DNA of 64,000 nt from Bemisia tabaci (GCF_918797505.1 NC_092799.1:28520382-28584381), one strand, 5' to 3'; counted from the stretch's first letter, positions 35,246 to 48,786 are shown. Numbers and translations: made by a program. The notes: generated by a model from the letters alone, not told the origin.

Positions 35246-35835
35246 TGACATTTAAAAATTTCCACCACCATTTTAGTTTTTCACAAAGAAATTGTTGGTT
35301 GAATCTGTTCGAAAATTTCGCTGAATTTCATCGGCAGCACAAAGAAAATTCGGTGAAATTTGCGGACAGCTTCGTTGAATAATTTCCCTGTAAAAGCATA
35401 AAATGGCGGCGAAAAATGTTTAACGTCTCATGGCGCTTGTGGAACTTTGACCGGGAGGTGACAATATATTATTTGGTTCAAAACAAAAGAACAGAACCCC
35501 GAACAAAAATTTATGATTTTTGTTGGAAAAGCTGAAAATGAAGAATTTCCTGACAATTTCACTTTTCATTAACATTTTTTACTCGTGAGAATCAATAATT
35601 ATCACAAATAATCCGTTCCCTCAGATTACTCAATTGACTTTTGAGGCTATGTTTACGTGTTGAACCAATCGATATCGATACAATCTCGCCTGTTTGATGT
35701 ATCGAACACGATCCATACGTAACTGGGTTAAAAGCATGGAGCTTGTCGGTATTTGGCAGTTTGAACGCGATGAGAACCACCCAAGACTCCATTAATATGC
35801 GGGGTTGAGATGTGGAATTTTATCACCTACTCTAC

Positions 35836-36085
35836 AATAATGAGGAAGAACGCCGTATGAACCTTCCGACGTTGCCATGTCTCCTCTGATTAAATTCAAA
35901 TTTACGTAGAGAATCGTGAATATTTTCCTTCAATTTTTTTTTCTACGATTTTGTTCGCAGTATAATGTAAAGCATCTGGAAATTTTGGGGGAAAATATTC
36001 GTAAGTTTTCTCAAAAATAAACATTTAATTGGCAGAAATTTAGCAACAGTTGAATGCTCATACGGCGTTCTTCCTTAACACGGTC
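35836..36085. mobile_element. CTGCCGTGC-family MITE, diverged ends
   Basis: aatgaggaagaacgccgtatg to cttccttaacacgg with typical interior. Confidence 0.7.
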
Positions 36086-36795
36086 ACAGTATTACTGATT
36101 GCTTTCTTTTAAGTAATGCAATCTTCACTCGAAACGTGCAAATATTACGAAAAACAAGTTTGCCGTCTTTAAATATTCACTAATGGCGCTCCCTGTCTTC
36201 TTGAGTCATGCCTTCACCTTAATTTTACACACAAAAAAATAAATAAATAAATGAGATTAAAACATCCTTGCCACATAAGCCTGAATTAACTGAATTTCTC
36301 CTGACTTCTAAGTTGTAAAGGAGAGAAATTTTATAATTTTTTTTTTTTTTTTTTTTTTAAAAAAAATATTAGAATTTCGCGATTACTCCGGTTACTTTTC
36401 ATCCTACTTACGGCCCTTACCATTCCCTCTGCCAGACATGACCAGCAATACTCGTCAATTAATTTACCGATCCATAATCTGATCATTGAAGATTCGAAAT
36501 AAAACACGTGTGCTCATGAGTGGAAGTAGGAGGAAATAGGGGGGGAGAGGATGGAGTGCCCCCTTGGGGATCAGTGCGAGCCCCCAGAAAATGTTGAAAA
36601 CAAAGGCTTCACTCTAATTGCAGGGGGCACAGAAGGGCACTCTGCCCCCCATCCCCTCCACAAAAAATTCCCAGTTCCGCTGATGTGTATGCTTATTGCG
36701 AGGAAGAAATCGACGATAAATCAAAGATAAAAAGGGAAGGATGAGCGCCTGAAGCCTTTATTAGAGCTCACCGCTTGCTTCAAGGTGGCAGTCAC

Positions 36796-36958
36796 CGGTG
36801 GCGTGACATGCTTTGCGATGTATCGATTGATCTGCCATTTAAATCTAGGCAAAAAAATCGATAAACAGGGTGTTAACAACGGACACCTTAATAATCGATT
36901 CTAAACACAGCTGCAAATGGGGAAATATCGATGATCGATCATTCACGCCACGCCACTG
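36796..36958. mobile_element. CAGTGGCG hAT-like MITE
   Basis: 163 bp, cggtggcgtgacatgc to cacgccacgccactg. Flanks GCAGTCAC/GCAGACAC (7 of 8). Confidence 0.85.
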
Positions 36959-37413
36959 GCAGACACCTAGGGGGCCGGGGCCCGCACCCTCTTCACACTT
37001 AATCGCCTAATCTCCGATCGGAAATAGACAGCGACGGGAGATCACGAAACCGGCTCCGAGTTGAAAAACCGCGGAACGACAACGGAGATGTGCGGTCGGA
37101 TGCGCGGTTTTGTAGCGATCTCCTCGGAATTACACACAAGTGCGGATCAAGGAACGCAGTATGGTGCACCGGGGTAATTGACTCTCGAAAATTTTAATAC
37201 ACGGATAATCGAGGCAACAAGCTCGTTGAAACATTATTTATGCCGGGCGTCTTTGTGTCCCACGAGAGTCGAACCGGTCGGCGGGATAATGGAGGACGTA
37301 CCGGATGGAACCGTTCTCACACCTGATGCTATGCGGACTCTCGGGTCGTTCCGCGTTGCCAACCGCCGCGCAAGGGAATTAAACGGCATTGAACTGGATC
37401 CATATCGAAAAGT

Positions 37414-37748
37414 CAGAGACAAGAGACCCTTCACTGGCCTCTTGGCGATAGGTAGAAGCTTTTACTATCGGAGATTCAACAATTCCTTATAAACAATTAT
37501 AAGGGAGCAACAATCATCACTCTTTTTTCGGTTGTTGACCTACATACATGGTGGATGATGAGCTTCAGGTATGATGTCATGAGCCAAACAAGTTTCCCAA
37601 ACTTCGGTTTCTTTGCAAAACGAAACTGCCAACACGTTTTTAAACATCAAGCATGTAGGTAAGTCAACAGTTACAGTGCAATGTTGAAGTCCCGAAAGTA
37701 AAAGCTTCCAGCATAGCCGAGATAAGAGTGGAGGGTCTCTTGTCTCTG
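37414..37748. mobile_element. CAGAGACAAGAGA MITE, copy 2
   Basis: 335 bp. Flanks CGAAAAGT (37406-37413) and CAAAAAGT (37749-37756) match at 7 of 8, pointing to an 8-bp duplication. Confidence 0.82.
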
Positions 37749-38517
37749 CAAAAAGTACAGAATATCGGGTAACCCGAAAAACTTTTTTAAAAGTCCTTCG
37801 GCCTCAGGAGTGGAGAACTCATCATGCAGCACGGTTGTCCACAGGAATAACGGCTTAACTTCATTCCAAATTTCATAATTTTATTCCAAACATACGGCTC
37901 TGTTACAGAATAATCAAATCGTTACAAGACTACATTGTTTCAACTGGAGTTCCGAATGGTACGTCCGAGTCGACTCGAAAATATGAAGGATGGATTTTTG
38001 TTAGTTTTCATGTGAAACAGTGTTTGGTCTGAAAAAAATTGAAAAAATGTCAACTGGAGCAACGTTATTATTTCGGACGGCAGTGCAAAGAAGTAAGAAC
38101 ATCTGTCTTCTGAAGGTATACGGAGCACTATAAGGAACCCGAAAGTAGAGTTAACGCCAGCCCCGCTAGCTTCTTTGCCACGGATGGATTTTCCATTTTT
38201 CAGGTTTAGGTTCCACAACTCTTTAATGCAACAAATATTAACCTCGCAGTAGCTAAAATGGACTTAGGTATTTTTGGAATTAGGAGCCAAAATTTCTGGC
38301 TCATTCGTACAAACGCTTACTTGCGTAGGGAAGCTGATGGTAGATGTATTCTTTCTATAGACTGAGCCAGAAAGTTTAGTTTCTAATTGCAAAATGTAGT
38401 CCAAATCTCCGGGGAGACTATTTCTTCCTCACAGAGAAATTGATTTTTCCCAGTGCAGATGTCCATTTTCTAGCTGGCGTTGGTCAGAGGTTATCCTAGT
38501 CAGAAGTCAGAGACGAG

Positions 38518-38827
38518 AGACCCTCCTCTCAAATCTCGGCTATGGTGGGAGCTTTTACTTTCGGGACTTCATCATTCTATTGTTGACCTACCTACACGGT
38601 TGTATTTAAGAACGTGTTGGCAGTTTCGTTTTGCAAACAAGCCGAAGTTGGGGAAACTTACTTGGCTCATGACGTAACCATGTAGGTAGGTCAACAGACG
38701 AAAAAAGAGTGATGACTGTTGCAGACTGTTGCTCCCTTATAATTGTCTATATAAGGAAGTGTTGAATCCCCCAAAGTAAAAGCTTCCACCTGTCGCGAGG
38801 AGGCCAGTGGAGGGTCTCTAGTCTCTG
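38518..38827. mobile_element. CAGAGACAAGAGA MITE, copy 3
   Basis: cagagacgagagaccctcc to ggagggtctctagtctctg; opposite orientation to copy 2. Confidence 0.8.
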
Positions 38828-39398
38828 CTCACATCCGAGCAAGCTATTCCAGAAATGAAGAGGAGATGCGAGCTGGAACGTGGCAACGCGGGTTGTCGGT
38901 GCCGTGACTAAACTTCACAGAGATCACAGTCAAAGGGAGTGACATGGGAAATCCTGGCTATCCCACTCATTCGGCACTGGTGAGGAAAATCGAGGAATAG
39001 CGGGAGGGTTCGGCCGCCCCTGCCACTCAGCGCCTTCGTCGTGACATTACGGCCCCCGAACCGGGGAAAAGGCTGAAAAGGGCTTGATTTGGGTAACCGG
39101 CTCCGAGGCATGCGGCGAGGAGTTAACCGGAAAACGTCTCCACGGGGTATCTGCCGCGCCTCTCCAGTGCCGTAACGCGGATGGTACAGGTGGGTCGAAC
39201 GGCCAGGGAACTTGACTGCCTCTGCGTGAAAAAAAGTATGACGGCTGAGGAACAGGGCAAAATGTGTCCACCAAATGATGAATGGTTGTTACGACGTGAA
39301 AAATTTTGTTTGTATCTGTAGGAACATTCATGAGGTGAAAAATCCTCCTAGAAACAACTTAAAATTCTCGTTGTAGCATCCTGTGGTTCTGGTTGTCG

Positions 39399-39609
39399 CA
39401 CTGGAAAAGAAAACACATTAGATCTAGAGTCCAGACTCTTGAAAACATTAACAAGAAAAAATACTCTTGATTCAATCAGATTTAAGCTTAAATCAAAAGG
39501 AAATCCGCTCAAATTAAGAGGCTTGGTTCTTGATTTAAGCAAAAATCCGATTGAATCAAGAGTATTTTTACTTGTCGATGTTCTTCAGGGTCTGGACTCT
39601 AGATCAAAT

Positions 39610-39650
<41 letters not shown>

Positions 39651-39657
39651 CCCAGTG
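39399..39657. mobile_element. CACTGG hairpin MITE
   Basis: CACTGGAAAAG to CCCAGTG, flanked by CG on both sides. A T run of about 40 lies in the right arm. Confidence 0.88.
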
Positions 39658-39699
39658 CGAAAAATGAAATCTAAACGTGCAAAAGAGATCTGAAGGTGC

Positions 39700-40570
39700 G
39701 AAGTATTCGTTGGGAATTAATTCTACATGATCAGCATGTTTCTTTGTCCCATCATAACACGGTTCAGACATTATTTACAGAGATGGTCTTTCCAAAGATT
39801 CCTTAGGGGCGGGTATCTCCGAAGATGGAAATGTCTCAGAGAGCGTTATTTCAAGAAAATAAAAGGGGGAAAAAATTACTGTAATTTCATGGTTTCGAAC
39901 CTCCGCGTGATCCATGTTGTCGTTGGACACTCATAAGTATCAATAGAGGTTTCAAACATAACGCTTACGCTTTATCAATACTCAAATTGAGTTTTGACGC
40001 GATCAGAAATATAAAATGAATAAAATCCCAAAAATGTATTGTAATTTTTTCAGGTTTCATGAGTAAGTTTAAAAAGACGTAAGCACGTGTAAAAGACACG
40101 AGGCACAATGTTTTCTGAAATTTTATGCTTACTCTCCTGTGGAATCAAAAATTCAATATGCAGGAAACGGAAACAATGGTACTTTTGTTTCATCTATAAA
40201 AACCTGACGAGATAGTTCTAATAATATTGGAATGCCTTTTCTTTCCGCTGATGCCGCAGGAAGTGGTGCTGAAGATTGCGACACATGCAATTGTGAACGG
40301 GTAGGTATAAGCTGTTTGTCCGGAAAAAAACCTCAAGAACAATTAAATCGATGAACACGCTAAACACGGAATATGTTTTCGGGGCTGACAATCAAAATTA
40401 CCCAGAACACTCGCCAATTGTTGAATACTTAAGCGGAATAAGACAATGGACACAAATCAGCGGAAATGAACTAGGTCATCTTCTTATGAAAGAAGGAAAC
40501 TGATTTAGGAAAATTGTGAGCTCAACGGTGACTAGCAGTAGAAAACAAAGAAAGAAAGCAACTCAAAACG
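39700..40570. other. No gene recognised
   Basis: AT-rich with short frames only. Confidence 0.5.
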
Positions 40571-40573
40571 AAA

Positions 40574-40866
40574 CAGTGGAATATAAAACATCAAACAGTG
40601 GAAATAAGGCTTAAAACATATAAAATTCATTGAGCCGTTTCGGTCTCCCATGGCACTATTATCAACCGCTAAAAAATTGAAATAAAAATAAAAAAATATC
40701 ATCATCAAAATGTATTGTGCGTGCTGGCTTTGATTTTAAATTCTTTTTCATTTTTACATTAATTTTGTGTCGGTTGATAATGGCGCCGTGGGGTACCGAA
40801 ACGTCCCGATGAATTTAATATGTTTTAGCCTTATTTCCACTGGTTGTTGTTTTATATTCTACTGTA
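40574..40866. mobile_element. ACAGTGGAATATAAAAC inverted-repeat element
   Basis: Arms of about 95 bp (cttaaaacatataaaattcat; tttcggtctcccatgg) are inverted, imperfect copies. The loop is AT-rich. Confidence 0.75.
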
Positions 40867-40869
40867 ACC

Positions 40870-43430
40870 AGCTTAACATGCATGTCACTTGAGAGTGTCG
40901 ACACATAGTGCTTGTTTGAACCGAAACCACTTTCATAAATATTTCTCGCTAAAAGCACCGGGCGAGTTGTATACATTCAACGGTGCTTTGAGTTTCCTTG
41001 ATTAATTATAATTCGTTGGCGTAAACGGCGATGAATGAGGCCAAGCATATCGACAACATTCCTTTAATGAAGTGAGTAAGCTCGTAATGCAAACACCAGT
41101 GGATCACCGACAACAAACTTGGATGTTACCTCCTGCTGAGTTTGCCGGTGCGCGGGCCGATTGCCAGTTTCGAATTTATGCGTTTACACCTCAAAGTTTG
41201 TGAATGAGTCCACATGGCCCATTCCTTACTTTACTTACGGATTTTCTTTAAATAACAAGAATATAAATCGTTCTTGTGATTTTTACAATTTAAAAATACG
41301 GATACTTCGGACGAGGAACAATTTTAAAAAAAACGGAGCGAGAGAAAAGTATCATCTGTCCGATGCTATGAAATTATTTCTATTACAAAAGAAAACAAAA
41401 CTGCAGAGGAGTGTCTCTCATTTCATAGAGCGTCAGGAGCAATGCGTATCAAGCACTAGATTTCTGAGAAATCGAATTTAACAAAATTTAGGTTCTGAAC
41501 GATTGGAGTTTAACAGGCGAATGGGTCATTGAGATTTATTTAAGCGGAATTGTGAAGTCAGAGACGTAAAAAACGAATAAAATCACTAAAAAATCTATGT
41601 ACAGACTGTAAAATAAAGACAATAATTTTAAATTGAACTCAATATAACTTTTGAGTCCCAGAAATACAATGTATTGAGACTTAAACTTTCGGCTTAACTT
41701 ATTCTAATTGGTACTTCTGTGCTTCTGGGAGTAATACATTTTTGTTATCTGTCACTATTTTTCAACTCGAGTTACTACTTTCACTGTTCATATTGAATGT
41801 TTCATTTAACAATTTTGTTAGACGTAAAAGTTAATCTAATTGGTTACGACTCATAAGCGCTGAATTCCATGTAATTTTATCTTGGGTTTTTGAAAATTGC
41901 GGGGACCAGTGTTTAATTTAAACCCCCAAAAATAAAAAAAAAAAAAAAAAATTAAAAAAAAAAAATGTAACGTTTATGCTCAATGGTGACCGTCCTCGGA
42001 AATATTTTGTTTAGTTTTAATAATGCGATTTTTTCAAGGTTGGGTCAAAAAATCAAAAAGTTTTCGACGAGGAACTTTCTCTACATACTGTCCTACAAGC
42101 AACTTAGCTCCTATTTGCGCCCAGAGAGGGTGCAAAGTTAAATCATTGTCGTGAATTATATGCTCCGAAATAGGTGGATTAGATATTTTAACCGGCTTCC
42201 TGTCTGATAACGGATCTGCAATGTCGAATCACAAAGCCCTCGGTTTGTTTCGGCATTCTTGATCGTTTTTAGCCCCCAAAATTTCTCGAAAATACTCCAT
42301 TCTACTATCGTATCAAAAACTCTCTTTTAATTTTGGCGACTAAGGTCTCTTCTCCCACGTCACGTTTTGTAAAACTGTAAAAACGCTGTATACAAATGGA
42401 ACATTAGTATCATGAAAGGGATTGGCGCAATGTTTATTTCCTGCCAAGTCCTGACACTGAGTGATTTAAATCTTCACACAAGTCAAACGGGAAATGGAGT
42501 CTAGAAGTCTCGAATTTCCTCTGGAAAGTGCTACATGCGCCATTCCCTCGCAATTACTCAAGACACAGGAGAAACTTGCTTGTTACCTATTTAATTAACG
42601 AGAGAAAAAAGAGGATACCATTCAATGACCTAGATAAAGACCCTCTCGTGCATTAACAGTCAAGTGAGAATGTTTTAAACAACAAGTTCAGAACCATGAG
42701 GCACCGTGCAATAATTGCACTCGTAAATGTCTTATTTTTTCCCCTTTCTCCGTAAGTGGAACTTCTCCCGAACGTTTCATTTAATTACAATTTCGCAAAA
42801 TTCTAGTTTTGCACTATCGTCCCGTTATGCAGCTCAAACTTTCTTTGACTAAAAAAAGCAAAACTGCATTCAGAGTTTGATCAAACACACGATTGCGTCG
42901 TATTTTGGAAAATATGTCAACGTGTTTATTTAGCTTGGAACCTTTTATCTGCGTGAAATTTATTTCCTTATTTTACAGAAAATCCAACCTTAATTAGATT
43001 TTTTTTTATAGTCCGATAAAAAAATTTTAAACCTACAATAATTTGTATTCACCTAACATTAGAATTCCATCAAGTTTTCAAAAGCTCCCAGAGAATTTTC
43101 ATAAACTGTGATAAAAAAAGCGTCAAATTTTCGTCGTTAATTGATCAAATTATCTTAAACTTATAAGTTATATCAAAAGTTCAAAACTTGATTAGTCTTT
43201 GATGCTTGCAAACGTCTTCAGACTCCCAACAAGTCCGCTAAATGTCAATAATTACGCGATTATATGCCGTCGTATGTTCGTCAACATTGATTATCCAATT
43301 TCATTCCACGGAATGTTCATTACTTTCCGTCCCTTTGATTACTGAAAATGAGGTGGAAAAGTGGAAGAAAAAAGTAATAAGTCCTCTCCACACACTCGTG
43401 AAAACCCTTGTGTCAAATCATTTCTAAAGT
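40870..43430. other. No gene recognised
   Basis: 2.5 kb of AT-rich sequence with short frames. An A-rich run lies at 41933-41965. Confidence 0.5.
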
Positions 43431-43439
43431 TTGCAAAAA

Positions 43440-44620
43440 CGCCAGCAAAAAGAGACGATCTCCTTCTATCAAAACGATACGACTATCCCAGACAGTCGGG
43501 TGAACTTTATCTTAGTTATCCTCAGTTTCAGGACACTATTTAACCGAGATATTTGGTGAAAAATACATTTCAGTCGTGGAAAATCAAGAGATGACTGCAA
43601 AACAAGGCTCTCGAGCTCACAAGGCTCTTTGATACCACTATTCGAGCTTTATGGGTGTGCTTGAAGTATCGTCAAAATTGAAGGCGAAATGAACCATCTG
43701 GTCTTGAATCACACTACGCTAAGAGACAACTTAAATATATCAAAACGAGACGATTATATTATCCTGGACAATTGGATAAACTTTATCTTAGTTTTTTTTC
43801 AATTTCACGACACTACTGAACTGAGACACTTCGTCAAAAAATACCATTGAGATGTGAAAAATCAAGAAATGACTACAGAAAAAGACGCTAAAACTCATAA
43901 GGCTCTTTGATATCACTATTCGTACTTTTTGGATGTGCTTGAAGTATCGTCAAAATTGAAGGCGAAATGAAACATCTGGTCTTGACTCCGACTCCGTGCC
44001 ACGCTTAGGGACGACTTAGTTCTATCAAAACAAGACGACTATCCTGGACAATTGGGCAAACTTTATCTTAGTTTTCTTCAATGTCACGACACTACTGAAC
44101 AGAGACACTTGGGCAAAAAATACCGTTGAGATTTGAAAAATCAAGAGGTGAAGGTAACTACAGAAAAAGGCTCTCAAACTCACAAGGCTCTTTGATACCA
44201 CTATACGTGCTTTGTGGATGTGCTTGAAGTATCGTCAAAATTGAAGGCGAAATGAAACATCTGGTCTTGACTTTGACTTTGTGCCAAGCTTATGGACGAC
44301 TTAATTATATTAAAACGAGACGACTATCCTGGACAATTGGACAAACTTTATCATGGTTTTCTTCAATTTCACGACACTAGTGAACTGAGACACTTAGGGA
44401 AAAAATACCGTTGACATGTGAAAAATCAAGAGGTGACTACAGAAAAAGGCTCTCAAAGTCACAAGGCTCTTTGATACCACTATTCGTGCTTTATGGATGT
44501 GCTGGAAGTGTCGTCAAAATTGAAGGCGACATGAGACACCTAATCTGAACTTCGACCTCGTGCGGTGCTGAAGGACGACCTAGTCTTAGTATTAAAACGA
44601 AAAAACTTTCTTATCTGAGC
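43440..44620 (+). repeat. About 280-bp satellite-like tandem array, four units
   Basis: The block gtgcttgaagtatcgtcaaa starts at 43657, 43934, 44220 and 44499 (periods 277, 286, 279). Other shared phrases are caaggctctttgatacc and gacaattgg.taaacttta. Units have diverged by substitutions; no open frame is kept. Confidence 0.88.
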
Positions 44621-45681
44621 ATATCTACGACAAAACTACAGAACTACGCAACTCACTTTGCGACGTTGCAGATTTCCTGTTGAGCATTGATTTTCCAAAA
44701 GATGAATCGTCACACACACATAGTCATTAGGTACTTTCCAGCGGTTTTGGAGGTGGAACTTTTTTTCTTACCGGATTTCTCACCTGTGGCAGGTCCTGAT
44801 CGAGAACCCAATGCTGACCCCCCCCCCCCCCCTTGCACGAAAAAATAATGAGACCCTCCTCCCAAACCAAAAAAGTTAGAAAATTGACTATTTTCTCGCG
44901 GTTTTAAGCCGATAACCATAATACCCAAGGCCACAGATAACTCAGAGGCAAGTGCCTTTTCCAGATACAAGGCACCTACACATTCCTCTTGATTTAGGTA
45001 TTTTTTCCTGCGTGGAGAGATTTTGCAATGATAGTGATTGCTTGGTCATTTTTGACAAGAAATGTCCCCCTTACACAAAACAGAGAGAGCACTGAGCTTG
45101 TCGAGAAATTCTCATCAGATTGGATTACATTCCGCTGCAAAAATCTGCATTGAGTAAATCCTATTTCGAGTAAGAACTCGGATGTAAAGAAAGTCATGGT
45201 GGCTATCAGATTCCTGATCGTAAATGCTATCTCCAAAAAATCTAAAATTCTTGTACCATTACCAAATGCCTATCATTGTTAATCATGTATTAGCATTTGG
45301 TTGCGTTTACCAGCGGCGAGTTAACCGCTATACCATAGGTGCCTGGTACCTACAATAGGGTATGCACTATCAGGAATCTGGTGCCCACTGACATTCGTTT
45401 TTCAGCGTGCAAATTACGAATGTTGAGGCAATGCTACTGACCTTTCAGACACACCTTAAATACTTATCTCATGCAGTCTCACTTTGAAACGAACTACAAG
45501 TGCAGTGTGTATCCAGTTGTTGCACAGTAGCATCAAAAAGGACGATGTACCATCCCGGTCAGTGTCCGGTGCTGCGAGGTCAGTGCTTGATCACTCGAAC
45601 TTATTCTAAACATTTCTAACGCTACCATTTCCACCAGGACCATCATAATCTTATTGAAATATTTAAAACATATATCCTTAC

Positions 45682-45912
45682 ACATAAACAGGGGTGAGTT
45701 ATTCCATACACACACTCGCGAAACACACACTGACCGCGAAAAATATCCGAGCAACGAACGGGTATCCACACACGGTAACACAAGACGACTAGCCCAAAAA
45801 AAGGCACGCTCCACTCGGGGCAGAACACACACGATGAACGAAAAAAACGGCCAGGAACGCGCAGCCACCGGGGTAGCGGACCACTGGATCAAGGCGCGGG
45901 GAGCCGACTGAA
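45682..45912 (-). promoter_or_regulatory. Candidate minus-strand first exon
   Basis: On the minus strand TTCAGTC (near 45908), resembling an insect initiator, is followed by a GT-rich leader and a GTAAGG donor at 45681-45676. CpG-rich DNA lies upstream. No coding exon follows, so this is tentative. Confidence 0.25.
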
Positions 45913-46174
45913 TACCGAAACACATGGTTGTCATCGGACATGGAATGCAACTTCTAGTTCTTCCCCCTCCATTGTTCCTTCCTTACTTTCCATGGCACCG
46001 CCGCGCCGCGCCACGGCCACCCCCCCCCCCCTCACCCGCAGGTCGGGGGTCCGCCGGCCGTGCCCGCTCCGGCCTGGCTCCCCTTTCTTTTTCCCTAGAC
46101 AGGCATGCAACCATGATTCACACTCACTGGGCTATGCTGTTGCGAGTTATTCATTTCTGCCGGTGTGCTCGCTC

Positions 46175-47353
46175 CAATGGCGAGGCGTGAATGATCCTTC
46201 GATTATCGACATCTCCCCCGATGGAGATGTTGCATGTGTGAGGAATTTGCGAATTGACTACTGATTCTTACGTAAAAGTTCGCGAGAAACACGATGGTCC
46301 CACTGGTTTTCTCTGAAATCAACTCCCAAGCTCAAAAAAAGCTCTCAAGTTGAGGCCAAAATGGAGGGGATATTCCACGATATCCTGAGAGTCCACCTCA
46401 GCATCACTCTTTCCATCTTGATCGCGCTGGTCCATCAGAGGATTGCCTTTAACGCTCCTCGCCAATTGCCAATGGAGATGTTGTATGTGTGACGAATTTG
46501 CGATTTGACTTTTAGTTCTTACGTAAAAGTTCGCGAGAAAGACGATGGTGCCACTGGTTTTCTCTGAAATCAACTTCCAAGCTCGAAAAAAGCTCTCAAG
46601 TTGAGGCCAAAATGGAGGGGATATCTTACGCTAATCTGAGAGTCCACCTCTACATCAAGACAAACTCTCCATGCAAATATAGGGAGCAAAAACATTAGCA
46701 GGGTTGCCGTGTGTTCAGTTGTGGAGTCCCCAAATAAATTGGCAGCCCTGTCAATGTATTTGCTCCCTCTCTGACCTGTGCATGGAAAGTTTGTCTTGAT
46801 GTAGAGGGGGACACTCAGGATAGCGTAAGATATCCCCTCCATTTTGGCCTCAACTTGAGAGCTTTTTTCGAGCTTGGAAGTTGATTTCAGAGAAAACCAG
46901 TGGCACCATCGTCTTTCTCGCGAACTTTTACGTAAGAACTAAAAGTCAAATCGCAAATTCGTCACACATACAACATCTCCATTGGCAATTGGCGAGGAGC
47001 GTTAAAGGCAATCCTCTGATGGACCAGCGCGATCAAGATGGAAAGAGTGATGCTGAGGTGGACTCTCAGGATATCGTGGAATATCCCCTCTATTTTTGCC
47101 TCAATTTGAGAGCTTTTTTTTGAGCTTGGGAGTTAATTTCAAAGAAAACCAGTGGCACCATCATGTTTCTTGCGAACTTTTACATAAAAACCAGTAGTCA
47201 AATCGCAAATTTCTCGCACATGCAACATCTCCATTGAAGCTGTGGTAAAGAATCGATTAATAAGGTTTTCGTTGCGAACGCCCTGATAATCGATCCTTAT
47301 ACATAGATTTAAATGGCAGATCTAGCGATATATCGCAAAGCACGCTACGCTTG
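46175..47353. mobile_element. CAGTGGCG hAT-like MITE split by a 1-kb element
   Basis: Left part caatggcgaggcgtgaatg to 46220; right part from 47235 (tgaagctgtggtaaag) to cacgctacgc. The two halves join as in 62483-62646 once 46223-47232 is removed. Confidence 0.75.
46223..47232. mobile_element. GGAGATGTTGC inverted-repeat element, 1 kb hairpin
   Basis: ggagatgttgcatgtg to cacatgcaacatctcc, flanked by AT on both sides. Inner arms (atcgcgctggtccatcagag and complement) continue the hairpin towards a centre near 46727. The frame MISEKTSGTIVFLANFYVRT appears in both arms and is a mirror artefact. Confidence 0.8.
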
Positions 47354-47549
47354 CTCCGTATCAATTCTGGACGCGAGCCGGCTGCTCGACCTTGCGTTGC
47401 GGTAGCTGGCTGACCGCTCGTCGTTCAATGGCCTTAATCAGGTCAAAAAACTGGAATTAAGTCAGTCGAGCCAAAAATAAGGGAGACCGAATAGTGCCTT
47501 ATCAAGCCGGTAAAATTAATGGACTCACGGGTGGAGGCCACCACTATTG

Positions 47550-47720
47550 GTGGCTTCAGCAAACTGGCAACATTGCTTTTTCTTCATTTAAGTCTATTGA
47601 AATGTATCGATTTTCGGAGGGGCAAGGTGCCTCGGGAAGAATCGATTATTCAACTTACGTTTTAATGGAGGAATGCCAGTGGTGCAAAATTGCCGGATCC
47701 AACTTTGGCCACCACTTCTT
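47550..47720. mobile_element. Diverged third copy of the TTTGGCAACACCG MITE
   Basis: Retains the order of motifs (aaactggcaacattgc, ggcaaggtgcctcgg, agaatcgatt, aaaattgccggatcc) with many substitutions. Confidence 0.5.
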
Positions 47721-47919
47721 TAATATAAGAAATTCTGTGTCCCTCCCTCAGCACCGAAAGAATCATGAAGGATCTTTCCTACTCCTATTTTCTTTTTTTA
47801 AAGAGCCAAAATTTGGTGCAACTAAGACACCAAATTAGTCTGTGTGCAAGCTTTAAGTTCAAATCTTCTGATGAATCCCTGACTAATAACAGCACATAAG
47901 CATTACCTTTGGTAAATCA

Positions 47920-48107
47920 CGACTTTTCGGGAAAATTTGTAAATATTTTTCTTCCAATTTCTTGGATAATTTCGTTCGCAATTTTAACTAAAGTTCCTGA
48001 AAAATTTAAGGGGAAATATTCATATAGCTTTCCTCAAAAATAAACATTTTATCGGAGGAAATTCGGCAACTCTTGAATGTCCATACGGTGTTTTTCCTTA
48101 GCACGGC
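47920..48107 (+). mobile_element. Right half of a CTGCCGTGC-family MITE
   Basis: Interior tttgttcgcaatttt.aact and right end ccttagcacggc; cut by the Transib-type element at 48109. Confidence 0.65.
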
Positions 48108-48108
48108 G

Positions 48109-48340
48109 CACAGTGGATTGAGTCAATTAGAGAGGTCGGACATGTAATTTTTGACAAAAATGCTAATTTTGATGTTTATTTCGTCACATTTTAAAGTTCA
48201 AGGGGCGTTACCGAAAGACGATTTCACCAGGAAACCAATGGCACCCCTTTTAGAACCTCAAAGTTTTGTATAAACGGAGTTAAAAGCTTTCAAAGTTCTC
48301 AAATGTTGTCCGACCTTTGCCATTGACTCGACCCACTGTG
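48109..48340. mobile_element. Transib-type MITE, copy 3
   Basis: 232 bp, CACAGTGGATTGAGTC to GACTCGACCCACTGTG, flanked by CGGCG at 48104-48108 and 48341-48345. It landed in the last bases of a CTGCCGTGC-family element. Confidence 0.85.
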
Positions 48341-48786
48341 CGGCGGTAGAGAATTCATTATTTTCCCAAAAAGGTCCCGGATGTCGTGTCATTCCCTAGC
48401 GCTAATCACAGGGCAAGCAACAGCGACGAACAACACAAAGAAGAACCGCGTCGCTCTACTTTAGCGGAAAACCATTTCCGCTGGACCTGGGATCTGCAAA
48501 TCGTCCGGGAAGATTGCTCCTTCGAGAAAAAAGGGATCGTCGAGAAAATACCGGAGTTAACTGTCACGTGACCCGACCGCACTAATGAGTAATGACGCAA
48601 GTGGTATTGCGATGATACTCAGCGTTTCCACTGGATTCCATTCGCCAGGCGGAAAAAAGGCGGAACAAACGAGCCTGCAACACGACACTTCTTTGCAGGA
48701 ATTCCTTCAAATCGCCACCTATAATCACTATGAGAGAATACTTGCTGCTTTGTTTCTTTTCTAATTTTGTATCGTGGAATACTCTT

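Noticed and set aside
43440..44620. CRISPR-like array
   Set aside because: Units are about 280 bp, diverged throughout, with no short repeat plus unique spacer pattern, in an animal genome.
46319..47123. Repeated frame MISEKTSGTIVFLANFY on both strands
   Set aside because: Comes from the inverted arms of the GGAGATGTTGC element, as also at 3867; no conserved gene.
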